From an uncultured Eubacteriales bacterium (GTDB lineage: Bacteria > Bacillota > Clostridia > Oscillospirales > Acutalibacteraceae): a DNA stretch of 15,276 bases. Location: assembly GCA_900316925.1 (NCBI GenBank), contig ONEU01000091.1, positions 1 through 15,276 of the forward strand, given 5' to 3'. The notes beneath the pieces were generated by a model that did no database searches, was not told where the DNA came from, and saw nothing but the letters and a program-made list of their open reading frames with translations. The stretch's first letter is position 1. Each line of letters starts with the position of its first letter. The position numbers and the translations under genes are program-made. This document shows, one piece after another, positions 7,394 through 13,929 of the stretch.

Positions 7394-8290
7394 TCAAAAT
7401 CGTTTCTTGACGGCAAGCTCCTGCTGTTCCAGGCGGATCACACCGATTCCCAGAAAAGTCCCGTCCGCACCGTACACCCGCAGCAGTTCACCGTCAGTCA
7501 CCTGCCGGAGCTTTTTCAGGCGCTCCAGCATCAGGGCGCCGCCGTTCTGAAAGCGCACAGTCTGCTTTTCGCTGACGGTCACTCTGGGAAATCCGGCAAA
7601 AATACTGTCCACCGGCCGCACCAATGCTTCCGCCTGTCCCAAAGGCGCCAATTGCCGAAGCTTCTGCAGCGGAACAGCATCCTCTAAGGTATACCCGCAG
7701 GCTCTGGTCCTGCGAAGGGCGGTCATCACACAGCCGCAGCCCAGCAATCTGCCCATATCATCACAGATCACACGAATGTATGTCCCCTTGGAGCAGGCGA
7801 TCCGCAGTCTGCCGCTCTGAGCCGCTTCATCAAAGGACAGCAGCTCCAGCACACGCACTTCCACGCACCGTGCCTCACGCTCTACCTCGATGCCCTTCCT
7901 TGCCAGTTCATACAGCCGCACACCGTCCTTATACACGGCGGAATACATCGGCGGCTTTTGCAGGATGCTTCCACGGAACTGCGGCAGGATATTCTCCACA
8001 TCCCCCTGTGACACCTTCTTCTCACTCACGGACAACACCTTGCCGGTGATGTCCAGGGTATCGGTGGCCATGCCGAACCGAAAGTCGGCTTCATATTCCT
8101 TATCCGTATCGGGCAGCAGCCCCTGTGCCTTCGTCGCACTTCCCAACAGCATGGGGAGCACCCCCGTCGCCATCGGATCAAGCGTCCCGGTATGACCTGT
8201 CTTGCGCTCGTGCATACAGCCCCTTACGACGGCCGTAACATCAAACGACGTAAAATCCTTCGGTTTATCAATAATCAAAATTCCGTTCAT
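7394..8290 (-). CDS. truB: tRNA pseudouridine(55) synthase TruB
   Basis: TruB converts uridine 55 in the T-loop of tRNAs to pseudouridine. The 298-residue protein starts MNGILIIDKPKDFTSFDV, a classic family opening, and has HTGTLDPMATGVLP with the catalytic Asp38. RIACSKGTYIRVICDDMG (about 172-189) is the RNA-binding site region. A C-terminal PUA-like portion follows. Its start overlaps the stop of nrnA by four bases (ATGA, 8287-8290), so translation is likely coupled. Confidence 0.96.
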   Translation of the reverse strand: MNGILIIDKPKDFTSFDVTAVVRGCMHERKTGHTGTLDPMATGVLPMLLGSATKAQGLLPDTDKEYEADFRFGMATDTLDITGKVLSVSEKKVSQGDVENILPQFRGSILQKPPMYSAVYKDGVRLYELARKGIEVEREARCVEVRVLELLSFDEAAQSGRLRIACSKGTYIRVICDDMGRLLGCGCVMTALRRTRACGYTLEDAVPLQKLRQLAPLGQAEALVRPVDSIFAGFPRVTVSEKQTVRFQNGGALMLERLKKLRQVTDGELLRVYGADGTFLGIGVIRLEQQELAVKKRF

Positions 8291-9246
8291 GTCTTACTCT
8301 CAATCATTTCGGATGCCGCCTGTACAATCTGCTTTTCCACCTCATCCGCCGTTCCCTCGATGGAACAGCCTGCGGCTGCCTTATGACCGCCGCCGCCGAA
8401 TCGGGCGCAGATGGCAGACGCATCTACATCATCCGTGGTTCTCAGTGAGATCTTGTACCGCCCCTCATCCTTCTCCCGGAGGGTAATGCCGGCCTGTACG
8501 CCTGCGATCTGCCGGGGAATGGACGCGATCCCTTCGGTATCACTCTCCTCCGCACCCGACTGCCGCAGCATTTCCTTGGTCACCCGGATGGTCGCAATAC
8601 GGCCGTCACAGTAGAACCGCATGGAATCCAGTGCCAACCGCTCCGCTTCCAGACGCTCACGGGATTTCGTATCAAACACCAACCGGTTGATCATCACACT
8701 GCGGGCGCCCTTGTCGATCATATCCGCTGCCATGCGGAAGGAATCCGCTTTGGCGTTGGAGAATTTAAAGCACCCGGTATCCGTGGTGATCCCCGTAAAA
8801 ATCGCATCCGCAATATAGGGGTCGATGGTCACACCCATGCAGTCAATGATATCCGCAACGATCTGGGCACAGGCGCCTGCGCTGGCATCAATAATCCCGC
8901 AGGCGGCATAGCCGGAGTTGGAACCGTGATGGTCGATACAAAGATCCACCTTTCCGCAGTAACCTGACAGTTTCTTGCCGAACAGGTTCTCTGTCGCCAG
9001 GTCAACGCTCACCACCTTCTCCACCTCGAACACCTGCTCCTCATACCCCTCTGTCAGGTAGGAATAGGTGGAGGGCATGGGATCCGTACAGAAGGGCTGT
9101 GCTTTCTTGCCCAGCCGTCTCAGCGCCGTGCACAGCGCATAGGCACAGCCAACGGCGTCTCCATCGGGTGATTGGTGCATCAATATGGCTACGTTATCAT
9201 AGCTTTTCAGCAGTTCGGCTGCTTCCTGTCTGGTGATTTCTTTCAT
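8287..9246 (-). CDS. nrnA: DHH/DHHA1 phosphoesterase, NrnA-like (nanoRNase / pAp phosphatase)
   Basis: NrnA-type enzymes degrade very short RNAs and dephosphorylate 3'-phosphoadenosine 5'-phosphate with Mn2+. Metal ligands are visible in MHQSPDGDA (His24, Asp28, Asp30), CIDHHGSN (Asp105, His106, His107) and GITTDTG (Asp156). The C-terminal DHHA1 motif is FGGGGHKAAAG (283-293). At 319 residues it matches the NrnA subfamily. It overlaps rbfA and truB by four bases on each side (ATGA), a tight operon pattern also seen for rbfA-nrnA-truB in many Firmicutes. Confidence 0.92.
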   Translation of the reverse strand: MKEITRQEAAELLKSYDNVAILMHQSPDGDAVGCAYALCTALRRLGKKAQPFCTDPMPSTYSYLTEGYEEQVFEVEKVVSVDLATENLFGKKLSGYCGKVDLCIDHHGSNSGYAACGIIDASAGACAQIVADIIDCMGVTIDPYIADAIFTGITTDTGCFKFSNAKADSFRMAADMIDKGARSVMINRLVFDTKSRERLEAERLALDSMRFYCDGRIATIRVTKEMLRQSGAEESDTEGIASIPRQIAGVQAGITLREKDEGRYKISLRTTDDVDASAICARFGGGGHKAAAGCSIEGTADEVEKQIVQAASEMIESKT

Positions 9247-9620
9247 TCTTCATTCTCTCCGTTATCTTCCGGCTCGCTGTACTGGATATCGTTCAGGAGC
9301 CTTGCTATATTGGCGCTGTACTCAATGGAATCTGTCGCCTCAAAGGCCAACACCGGCGCATAGCGCAGCTTCAGCCGTACCCCCAGTTCACGGCGGATAA
9401 AGCCCTGGGCATTTTTCAGTGCCTTGACAGCTTCCCTGGCTGTATCCAGCCCCTCTATGGAGCTGATATAGACCTTGCTGTAAGAGAGGTCATGGGCGGT
9501 CTCACAGCGTACCACACTGATGATCCCCTTATGCAGCCGGGGATCCTTCATCTCCCGCAGGATGGCTGCAATCTCTCTCTGTATATCCTCTGACATTCTG
9601 TCTGCTCTGTAATTTGGCAT
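9243..9620 (-). CDS. rbfA: 30S ribosome-binding factor RbfA
   Basis: RbfA helps 16S rRNA maturation and 30S assembly. The 125-residue protein starts MPNYRADRMSEDIQREI and has the family features DPRL, ISVVRCETAHDLSYSKVYISS and FIRRELGVRLKLRYAPVL, i.e. a KH-like fold. A strong GGGAGGA site precedes the ATG. It lies 15 bases after the unknown 165-aa gene and overlaps nrnA by four bases. Confidence 0.95.
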   Translation of the reverse strand: MPNYRADRMSEDIQREIAAILREMKDPRLHKGIISVVRCETAHDLSYSKVYISSIEGLDTAREAVKALKNAQGFIRRELGVRLKLRYAPVLAFEATDSIEYSANIARLLNDIQYSEPEDNGENEE

Positions 9621-9635
9621 GGTATCCTCCCATAA

Positions 9636-10133
9636 TCATGTTTTCACGATCTTGACGGACCGATAGTATTCGGGCAGCGGTTCTGCCGACAGCCCGATCA
9701 GCCGCCTTTCAATATAGTCATTCACATATGCTTCACGGCCGTTCACATTGATGGCATAACCGTTTTCGGTGTGCTCCCACTTGCCGCCGATATTCGCAAG
9801 AATCAACAGCCCCAGATAGGCGCACAGGCATTTCGCGATACTGCCCGACTCATCGGAAAACAGATCGTCCTGCACGATTCCACGGTTCAGCGCGTCAAGC
9901 ACCTCTTCAAACAGGTCTACAGACGCTTCACTCGTATCCAGCGCAACACCCAGCCGCTTATTCGCAAACTGCATGAAATCCAATGCTCTGCCAAGCATCA
10001 TCAGCTCCAGCGTGACAAGATCCGTATTGCCCTTTTTGACGAGTTCAAACTGTCTTTCGTAATAATCCTCCAGCACCGCCGTGCCGGCCGCATAATCAAT
10101 GGTCCTGCTTTTTTCGTTATCCAACCTTTTCAT
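9636..10133 (-). CDS. Unknown protein (165 aa), first gene of the rbfA operon
   Basis: I do not recognise this gene. The product is soluble, acidic in the middle, rich in helices, and ends with a stretch AYLGLLILANIGGKWEHTENGYAINVNGREAYVNDYIERR (in two parts here) whose GGKW then NGxxxxVNxYIxRR layout recalls DUF3806-like or immunity-type domains; that resemblance is weak and from memory. The start ATG has GGTGA five bases upstream and a promoter at 10168-10196. In many Firmicutes rbfA follows nusA-infB; here this gene takes that position, behind its own promoter. Coding status is supported by the 15-base gap to rbfA and the matching strand. Confidence 0.7.
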   Translation of the reverse strand: MKRLDNEKSRTIDYAAGTAVLEDYYERQFELVKKGNTDLVTLELMMLGRALDFMQFANKRLGVALDTSEASVDLFEEVLDALNRGIVQDDLFSDESGSIAKCLCAYLGLLILANIGGKWEHTENGYAINVNGREAYVNDYIERRLIGLSAEPLPEYYRSVKIVKT

Positions 10134-10167
10134 GTGATCACCGCCGTTTCATAATACTTTATGATAT

Positions 10168-10196
10168 AGTATACCATATTTTTTTCGATTTTCCTA
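10168..10196 (-). promoter_or_regulatory. Promoter of the rbfA-ribF operon
   Basis: On the minus strand TATACT (10168-10173) is preceded by TGG as an extended -10. The best -35 at 17-base spacing is the poor TAGGAA (10191-10196). The region is very AT-rich. It is the only good promoter seen upstream of the six-gene operon. Confidence 0.6.
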
Positions 10197-10227
10197 TACT
10201 TATTTTATCATTACATATCAGGAGTTC

Positions 10228-10270
10228 AAAAAACATCCCAAAGCAGCCGGATTACAACTGCTTTGGGATG
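10228..10270 (-). terminator. birA terminator
   Basis: CATCCCAAAGCAG (10234-10246) and CTGCTTTGGGATG (10258-10270) form a perfect 13-pair stem with an 11-base loop. On the minus strand six Ts follow (10228-10233). It lies seven bases past the birA stop and separates birA from the rbfA operon promoter. Confidence 0.93.
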
Positions 10271-10277
10271 GGTTGTC

Positions 10278-11249
10278 TCAATAAATACCCTGTACGGTGA
10301 CTTCTCCCGAGCCGACCACGACATTCACGCCGTCATCATCCGTCACGACCAGTTCGCCGCCGGAGGTGATATCCGTTGCAATACCGCTGAGCTTGCTGCC
10401 TGCCCGATCAACTTCTACCCGTCTGCCGATCGTTGCGCAGATGGCCTTGAAGTCGTCCAGGTCCTCCACCGACAGGCTCACCAGGAACCTGGTCAGCACC
10501 TTATCCAGATGATTCAGCACCAGTGCCAGAAAGGTGCTCCGGTCAACCTGCTTGCCTGTCTCCAGCAGCAGGGACGTAGCCTTATACGCAATCTCCTCCG
10601 GAAAAAGCCGATGGTTGAGATTGATGCCGATACCGATGGCCACATAATCGATCCGGTCACTCTGCGCCGCCATCTCCGTAAGGATGCCGCAGATCTTACG
10701 GTTCCCGATAATCACATCATTCGGCCACTTGATGCGTGCATCCGCACCGGAATACTCCCTCACCGCCAGGCAGACTCCATAGCCCGCCGCAAGCGTAATA
10801 GACGCAATATCCGACGGCGGCAGCTCCGGCCGCAGCAGTATCGTAAAATACAGACCGCCGTTATCCGAATCCCACACCCGTCCGAACCGTCCCCGCCCCG
10901 ACGTCTGGTGCTCAGCCGCTACCACCGTACCGTCCTCTGCACCCTGTGCCGCAAGCCTCTTGACCTCCTCATTGGTGGAATCCACCTCATCCAGCAGAAT
11001 GAGCTTTTTCCCCACCAGAGTGGTTTCCAGCCCGTTGGTGATATCCTCCTCATCCAGTTTGTCGGGAGACGCAATCAGCCGATACCCCTTATTCCGCACC
11101 GAGTCGATCTTATAGCCGTCTGCCTTGAGTGCCTTGATATACTTCCACACCGCACTCCTGGTCATCCCCAGCTCCGTGCTCAGCTGCTCGCCTGAAACAT
11201 AACCCTCCGTATGCTTGAGCGCAGACAGAATTTTTGTTTTCAACACCAT
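10278..11249 (-). CDS. birA: Biotin-[acetyl-CoA-carboxylase] ligase / biotin repressor BirA
   Basis: BirA activates biotin to biotinyl-AMP and joins it to the biotin carrier of acyl-CoA carboxylases; with an N-terminal winged helix it also represses biotin genes. Both parts are present in this 323-residue protein: HTH (GEQLSTELGMTRSAVWKYIKAL, about residues 20-41, in two parts here), GRGRFGR (118-124, the biotinyl-AMP loop), KWPNDVII (174-181) and KICGIL (185-190), then the C-terminal SH3-like domain. Three in-frame starts lie close together (GTG 11252, ATG 11249, GTG 11246); I chose ATG 11249 because GGGA sits at better distance. No biotin synthesis or transport gene is in the window. Confidence 0.95.
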   Translation of the reverse strand: MVLKTKILSALKHTEGYVSGEQLSTELGMTRSAVWKYIKALKADGYKIDSVRNKGYRLIASPDKLDEEDITNGLETTLVGKKLILLDEVDSTNEEVKRLAAQGAEDGTVVAAEHQTSGRGRFGRVWDSDNGGLYFTILLRPELPPSDIASITLAAGYGVCLAVREYSGADARIKWPNDVIIGNRKICGILTEMAAQSDRIDYVAIGIGINLNHRLFPEEIAYKATSLLLETGKQVDRSTFLALVLNHLDKVLTRFLVSLSVEDLDDFKAICATIGRRVEVDRAGSKLSGIATDITSGGELVVTDDDGVNVVVGSGEVTVQGIY

Positions 11250-11280
11250 CACTTCCCAAAGAACCAGTTATATTTCTTTT

Positions 11281-11309
11281 ATCATAACATACTTTTTTCA
11301 AAACAGCAA
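11281..11309 (-). promoter_or_regulatory. birA promoter
   Basis: On the minus strand TTGCTG (11304-11309), a 17-base spacer and TATGAT (11281-11286) with an extended TGT before it. This would give a leader of about 25 bases before the birA start. Confidence 0.75.
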
Positions 11310-11322
11310 CCCCGTTGCATAC

Positions 11323-11543
11323 GGAACCACGAAAATCAATTTTGCCCTGCCAGTTCCCAGGGAAATCCTTTTTCTGGCGAAAAAAAGGTTTTCCCCGGAC
11401 CCCTTTCCAAAATTCGCCGCGGAATAAGCCTTGCAGCAATTGGTCAACACTTACTTATCATTGTGGTTGACGAGGCTTTTGCAGGGACTTTCAGGCATGG
11501 ATTTTTCAAAATGGATTTCCGTGATTCGGAGCTTCGTGGTTCC
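11323..11543. repeat. Short inverted repeat flanking repeat copy B
   Basis: GGAACCACGAA at 11323-11333 is exactly inverted at 11533-11543 (TTCGTGGTTCC). Between them lies repeat copy B. GGAAATCC also occurs on the inner side of both arms (direct at 11361-11368 and inverted around 11513-11520), at unequal distances. The stretch 11310-11660 holds no convincing gene; its short open frames include the repeat translation FWKG(V/A)(R/W)G. Confidence 0.5.
11377..11492. repeat. Dispersed intergenic repeat, copy B
   Basis: Matches 1-116 without gaps, identical over the first 40 bases and about 84 percent overall by hand count, with divergence growing to the right. It lies in the same orientation as copy A, in the gene-free region between birA and the tRNA operon. 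Confidence 0.85.
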
Positions 11544-11571
11544 CCCAGGCCCCCTTCCAAAAATTGACGTG
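11538..11571. repeat. Dispersed intergenic repeat, short divergent copy C
   Basis: GGTTCCCCCAGGCCCCC followed by TTCCAAAAATT resembles the core of copies A and B (GGTTTTCCCCGGACCCC then TTTCCAAAATT) in the same orientation. It overlaps the right arm of the flanking inverted repeat. The similarity does not extend far beyond the core. Confidence 0.6.
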
Positions 11572-11661
11572 TTTTGAGTTATTACCGGAAACGCAATCAC
11601 TCAAAAACCGGGAGACGGGGAACTGCCAAACCTCTAAAACTTCATATTTCACAGCATACAG

Positions 11662-11694
11662 AACAAGCGACAGGTGATCGACCTGTCGCTTGTT
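11662..11694 (-). terminator. Hairpin ending the tRNA operon
   Basis: AACAAGCGACAGGT (11662-11675) and ACCTGTCGCTTGTT (11681-11694) form a perfect 14-pair stem with a five-base loop, 19 bases past the last tRNA. The U-run on the minus strand is weak (TTGTTCTGT), so it could act as a terminator or as a 3' processing/stability structure. Confidence 0.6.
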
Positions 11695-11713
11695 ATCTTC
11701 CATAGCGGAAGCA

Positions 11714-11787
11714 TGGAGAATACTGGACTTGAACCGGTGACCTCCTGCATGTGAAGCAGGCGCTCTAACCAGCTGAGCTAATCCTCC
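11714..11787 (-). tRNA. tRNA-Val (anticodon CAC)
   Basis: A 74-base cloverleaf: acceptor GGAGGAT with ATTCTCC, D stem GCTC/GAGC, anticodon stem CCTGC/GCAGG with loop TTCACAT giving anticodon CAC (codon GUG), T arm ACCGG-TTCAAGT-CCAGT and discriminator A. The T stem has one C-A mismatch. CCA is not encoded. It is the last gene of the tRNA operon. Confidence 0.93.
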
Positions 11788-11833
11788 ATATTCAACTCTG
11801 AAGCTGCTGTCCGGTACTTTGACCGAAAAAAGG

Positions 11834-11910
11834 TGGTGGAGACTGCTGGACTTGAACCAGTGACCTCCTGCATGTCAAGCAGACGCTCTAACCAGCTGAG
11901 CTAAGCCTCC
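11834..11910 (-). tRNA. tRNA-Val (anticodon GAC)
   Basis: Acceptor GGAGGCT with AGTCTCC, D stem GCTC/GAGC, anticodon loop TTGACAT giving GAC (codons GUC/GUU), T arm ACTGG-TTCAAGT-CCAGC with an A-C mismatch at its outer pair, discriminator A. CCA is encoded (11834-11836), then CCTTTTTT. It is closely similar to the neighbouring Val(CAC) gene, which suggests tandem duplication followed by an anticodon change. Confidence 0.93.
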
Positions 11911-11945
11911 ATATCAGTCGTCCTCACAACAGCCGAACGATTTTT

Positions 11946-11982
11946 GCTGATGAATCAGCGTCCCCACAGATCCTGTGGGGAC
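11946..11982 (-). other. Two hairpins between tRNA-Arg and tRNA-Val
   Basis: GTCCCCACAG (11960-11969) pairs with CTGTGGGGAC (11973-11982) around a three-base loop, and GCTGAT-GA-ATCAGC (11946-11959) forms a second small hairpin right next to it. On the minus strand there is no U-run, so this is more likely a spacer structure or processing signal in the tRNA precursor than a terminator. Confidence 0.5.
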
Positions 11983-11987
11983 AAGCA

Positions 11988-12061
11988 CACGCCGGGAGGG
12001 GCTCGAACCCCCGACCTACTGGTTCGTAGCCAGTCACTCTATCCAACTGAGCTACCGGCGC
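11988..12061 (-). tRNA. tRNA-Arg (anticodon ACG)
   Basis: A 74-base cloverleaf: acceptor GCGCCGG with CCGGCGT (first pair G-U), D stem GCTC/GAGT, anticodon stem ACTGG/CCAGT with loop CTACGAA giving ACG (read as ICG for CGU/CGC/CGA), T arm GGGGG-TTCGAGC-CCCTC, discriminator G. CCA is not encoded. First gene of the tRNA operon. Confidence 0.94.
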
Positions 12062-12088
12062 ACATCGTCTTCATCAGACTACTCGACT

Positions 12089-12117
12089 ATCATACCACAT
12101 CTTTTCAGAAATTGCAA
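12089..12117 (-). promoter_or_regulatory. tRNA operon promoter
   Basis: On the minus strand TTGCAA (12112-12117), a 17-base spacer and TATGAT (12089-12094) with an extended TGG. The expected start near 12082 is about 20 bases before tRNA-Arg. Confidence 0.8.
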
Positions 12118-12178
12118 GAGGTATTTCTAATTTTTTTCGCTTTTTTTCAAGTACTGTCAATCGATCTACCTGCGCTGC

Positions 12179-12225
12179 CACGGAAACTGTCAGGTCAAAA
12201 CGAATTTCCGTGCTGTGCTGCACAG
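12179..12225. promoter_or_regulatory. Two dyads upstream of the HTH-lipoprotein promoter
   Basis: CACGGAAA (12179-12186) is inverted at TTTCCGTG (12205-12212) with an 18-base gap, and a compact perfect dyad CTGTGC-T-GCACAG (12213-12225) ends five bases before the -35 element. Their position suits a regulator-binding site, possibly for the HTH protein encoded just downstream. That link is inference. Confidence 0.4.
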
Positions 12226-12230
12226 AATCG

Positions 12231-12259
12231 TTGCAAAACCAAGGCAGATTTGTTATAAT
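12231..12259 (+). promoter_or_regulatory. Promoter of the HTH-lipoprotein cassette
   Basis: TTGCAA (12231-12236), a 17-base spacer and consensus TATAAT (12254-12259), extended by TGT. Transcription would start near 12266, which rules out the earlier in-frame ATG at 12210 as the protein start. Confidence 0.8.
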
Positions 12260-12296
12260 GGGAGTAACATCTGACAAAACGATCATGGAGGGCATT

Positions 12297-12755
12297 ATGG
12301 AAGATACTATCTATCGTAAAGCGCGGAAAAATGCAGCCCGCAAGAAACCCCTGCTCAATAACTGCGAGAGTGCGCAGGACCTTGTCTATATTGAGCGTAC
12401 AAAACTACTGGCCATTGAAAGCGGTGATAAGATGCCCAGTCCTGACGATGTGGTGTCCATGGCAAGGGTCTATGAAGCACCGGAGCTGTGCAACTACTAC
12501 TGCACCAATCAATGTCCTATCGGTAAGGATAAGCCTACCCTGATGTATGATGATCTTAACGAGATCTCTGTGCGTCTCATGTCCGCCCTGCACTATCTGC
12601 AGCAATCCAGCGATACCATCTACCGGGTGCTGGAGGACGGCCGTATCAACGACGGTGAGCAGGACGACTTTATGAAAATCATCGAAACGCTTAAAAAACT
12701 TTCTTACAGTGCCGATTCCCTTGAACTGTGGGCAAAGAAAAACGGCTTTATTTAA
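12297..12755 (+). CDS. Degenerate XRE-like HTH protein with Cys-rich CPIG motif
   Basis: A 152-residue soluble protein. Residues about 14-62 follow an XRE/Cro-like helix-turn-helix pattern (LLNNCESAQDLVYIERTKLL, then ESGDKMPSPDDVVSMARVYE, with the usual E..K.PSPD.V..MA..Y of that fold). It is followed by APELCNYYCTNQCPIGKD, in which Cys65, 69 and 73 recall the YCxxxCPIG segment of a group of Clostridia HTH proteins and may bind metal. The C-terminal half (about 85-152) is helical with heptad-like spacing. Start chosen at 12297, four bases after GGAGGG. The next gene's AAGGAGG overlaps this stop codon, so the three genes form one operon. It may be a DNA-binding regulator or an adapted non-binding relative. 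Confidence 0.75.
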   Translation: MEDTIYRKARKNAARKKPLLNNCESAQDLVYIERTKLLAIESGDKMPSPDDVVSMARVYEAPELCNYYCTNQCPIGKDKPTLMYDDLNEISVRLMSALHYLQQSSDTIYRVLEDGRINDGEQDDFMKIIETLKKLSYSADSLELWAKKNGFI

Positions 12756-12767
12756 GGAGGACTTTCC

Positions 12768-13217
12768 ATGAAACGTGTATTACGGCTGCTGCTGGTCTGC
12801 TGCTGTCTCGCCGCACTGCTTCTGCCCGTCGGCTGCGCCGATCAGAAGGAAACCAGTGAAGCAATGATTGTTGCCAACGAACTGCGCCATGACGCCCTGA
12901 AAATCAACAACTCCATCAAGACCTTCTACACCAACGTTAAGCTTGGCAGCGTCAACGAGGAATCTGACGGCGACAAGGTCACCGAACCCCTCCCCGGCAA
13001 GGACGCAAATATGGCAGAACGTCAGGAAGCGGCTAAATCTCTGACCGTCCGTTCCGCATTGGAAAAATCCGGTCTGACCGAATATCTCAAGGAGGATGTC
13101 ATCTCCGACTTCGTTTTTGACGCCGAGAAGAACATCTACTATAAGGATGATATCAAACCCGAAAATATCAAGGGAACACTCTCCCTTTCCACAAAACTGG
13201 GGGACATCCTCGACTGA
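12768..13217 (+). CDS. Unknown lipoprotein 1 (paralogue of next gene)
   Basis: A 149-residue protein with a basic start, a hydrophobic stretch and a lipobox-like LPVGC ending at Cys23 (Pro at -3 is unusual), so it is probably lipid-anchored outside the membrane. The mature part has no domain I recognise. Residues 39-102 align without gaps to residues 63-126 of the next protein at about 28 of 64 identical positions by hand count, sharing FY, G..NE.S.G, VT..LP and SLTV.SA.E. The shared ending LST.LGD follows. AAGGAGG lies seven bases before the ATG and overlaps the stop of the HTH gene. Confidence 0.8.
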   Translation: MKRVLRLLLVCCCLAALLLPVGCADQKETSEAMIVANELRHDALKINNSIKTFYTNVKLGSVNEESDGDKVTEPLPGKDANMAERQEAAKSLTVRSALEKSGLTEYLKEDVISDFVFDAEKNIYYKDDIKPENIKGTLSLSTKLGDILD

Positions 13218-13237
13218 CCGATCAAGGAGGAATGAAA

Positions 13238-13759
13238 ATGAAAAGGAAAATCATCGCACTCACTGCCGCAATACTGACGCTGGCAGGTACCGCTGTCGTG
13301 GGCGGCTGCTCCACATCTCTCAAGGATATCGAAAGCAACGTGAGCAATACCATCAGCAACGTCACCTCTCAGTTACAGAATAACGTTGTCACTTCTGCCT
13401 GGAGCCAGGTCAATGATGCCCAGCTCCGCGCTGACGCTTCCAAGCTTGACGCCGTTCTGAGAGATTTCTACAGCGGTGTGGTGGCCGGCACGATCAACGA
13501 GGATTCTGCCGGCTATCTGGTCACGGCAACACTTCCCGCTCCCACGGACAGTATTGCCGCCAGAAAATCATGTGCCAACTCACTCACCGTCCTCTCTGCC
13601 GTGGAGCAGCAGGGGATGCAGAACCTCTTTACAGAGGAGTACCTGACAAACTTTCTGTACGGCGGCGGCAAGGTCGTTGCTAAAGGCGAGGGCAATGCCG
13701 CCGAGTTCAGACCCATTACCCTCAGCACCCCTCTGGGCGATCTGGTGAATCAATCCTGA
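13238..13759 (+). CDS. Unknown lipoprotein 2 (paralogue of previous gene)
   Basis: A 173-residue protein with a signal peptide and lipobox VGGC ending at Cys24. A Ser/Asn-rich stretch (about 25-60) follows, absent from its sister, and then the shared domain (63-173) with DFYSGVVAGTINEDSAG, VTATLP, SLTVLSAVEQQG and a LSTPLGDL ending. ATG 13238 was preferred over ATG 13232 because AAGGAGG (13224-13230) is seven bases from the former and one from the latter. The 20-base gap to lipoprotein 1 supports co-transcription, and a strong terminator follows at 13819. Function unknown. Confidence 0.8.
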   Translation: MKRKIIALTAAILTLAGTAVVGGCSTSLKDIESNVSNTISNVTSQLQNNVVTSAWSQVNDAQLRADASKLDAVLRDFYSGVVAGTINEDSAGYLVTATLPAPTDSIAARKSCANSLTVLSAVEQQGMQNLFTEEYLTNFLYGGGKVVAKGEGNAAEFRPITLSTPLGDLVNQS

Positions 13760-13818
13760 TCCACCCCACCGGTATTGTGAGCGTTTACACGATGATTTGA
13801 TTTGTTGTTCATACATAC

Positions 13819-13856
13819 AAAAAAGCTGCTGCATTCTGACATGCGGCAGCTTTTTT
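13819..13856 (+). terminator. Terminator of the HTH-lipoprotein cassette (bidirectional)
   Basis: A 16-pair stem (13819-13834 with 13841-13856, one G-U pair) and a six-base loop, flanked by A-run on the left and T-run on the right, so it can end transcription in both directions. It closes the rightward operon and backs up the terminator of the leftward surface protein gene. Confidence 0.92.
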
Positions 13857-13865
13857 TCAAAACCA

Positions 13866-13892
13866 AAGGGCTGCCGCTATGCGACAGCCCTT
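13866..13892 (-). terminator. Terminator of the surface protein gene
   Basis: AAGGGCTG (13866-13873) and CAGCCCTT (13885-13892) pair, with inner CGC/GCG around a three-base loop and one C-A mismatch. On the minus strand the run TTTGGTTTTG follows, about 37 bases past the gene's stop codon. It is the first of two consecutive hairpins met by leftward transcription. Confidence 0.75.
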
Positions 13893-13929
13893 CTGTTTAT
13901 CTGCAGCAGGTTCCCTGCTTCAGAAAGAA

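Noticed and set aside
10263..11195. Long open frame on the plus strand opposite birA (310 codons)
   Set aside because: It is antisense to a clear birA and crosses the birA terminator; no domain or ribosome binding site.
11110..11439. Possible small protein containing FWKGVRGKPFF on the minus strand
   Set aside because: It spans the birA start, its promoter and repeat copy B. The shared string comes from the repeat, not from coding selection.
11506..11703. Small open frame containing FWKGAWG on the minus strand
   Set aside because: It overlaps the tRNA operon hairpin and repeat copy C; no ribosome binding site is seen.
12155..12160. TTGACA -35 box on the minus strand upstream of the tRNA operon
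   Set aside because: At correct spacing there is only an A-run, no -10; TTGCAA/TATGAT at 12089-12117 is much better.
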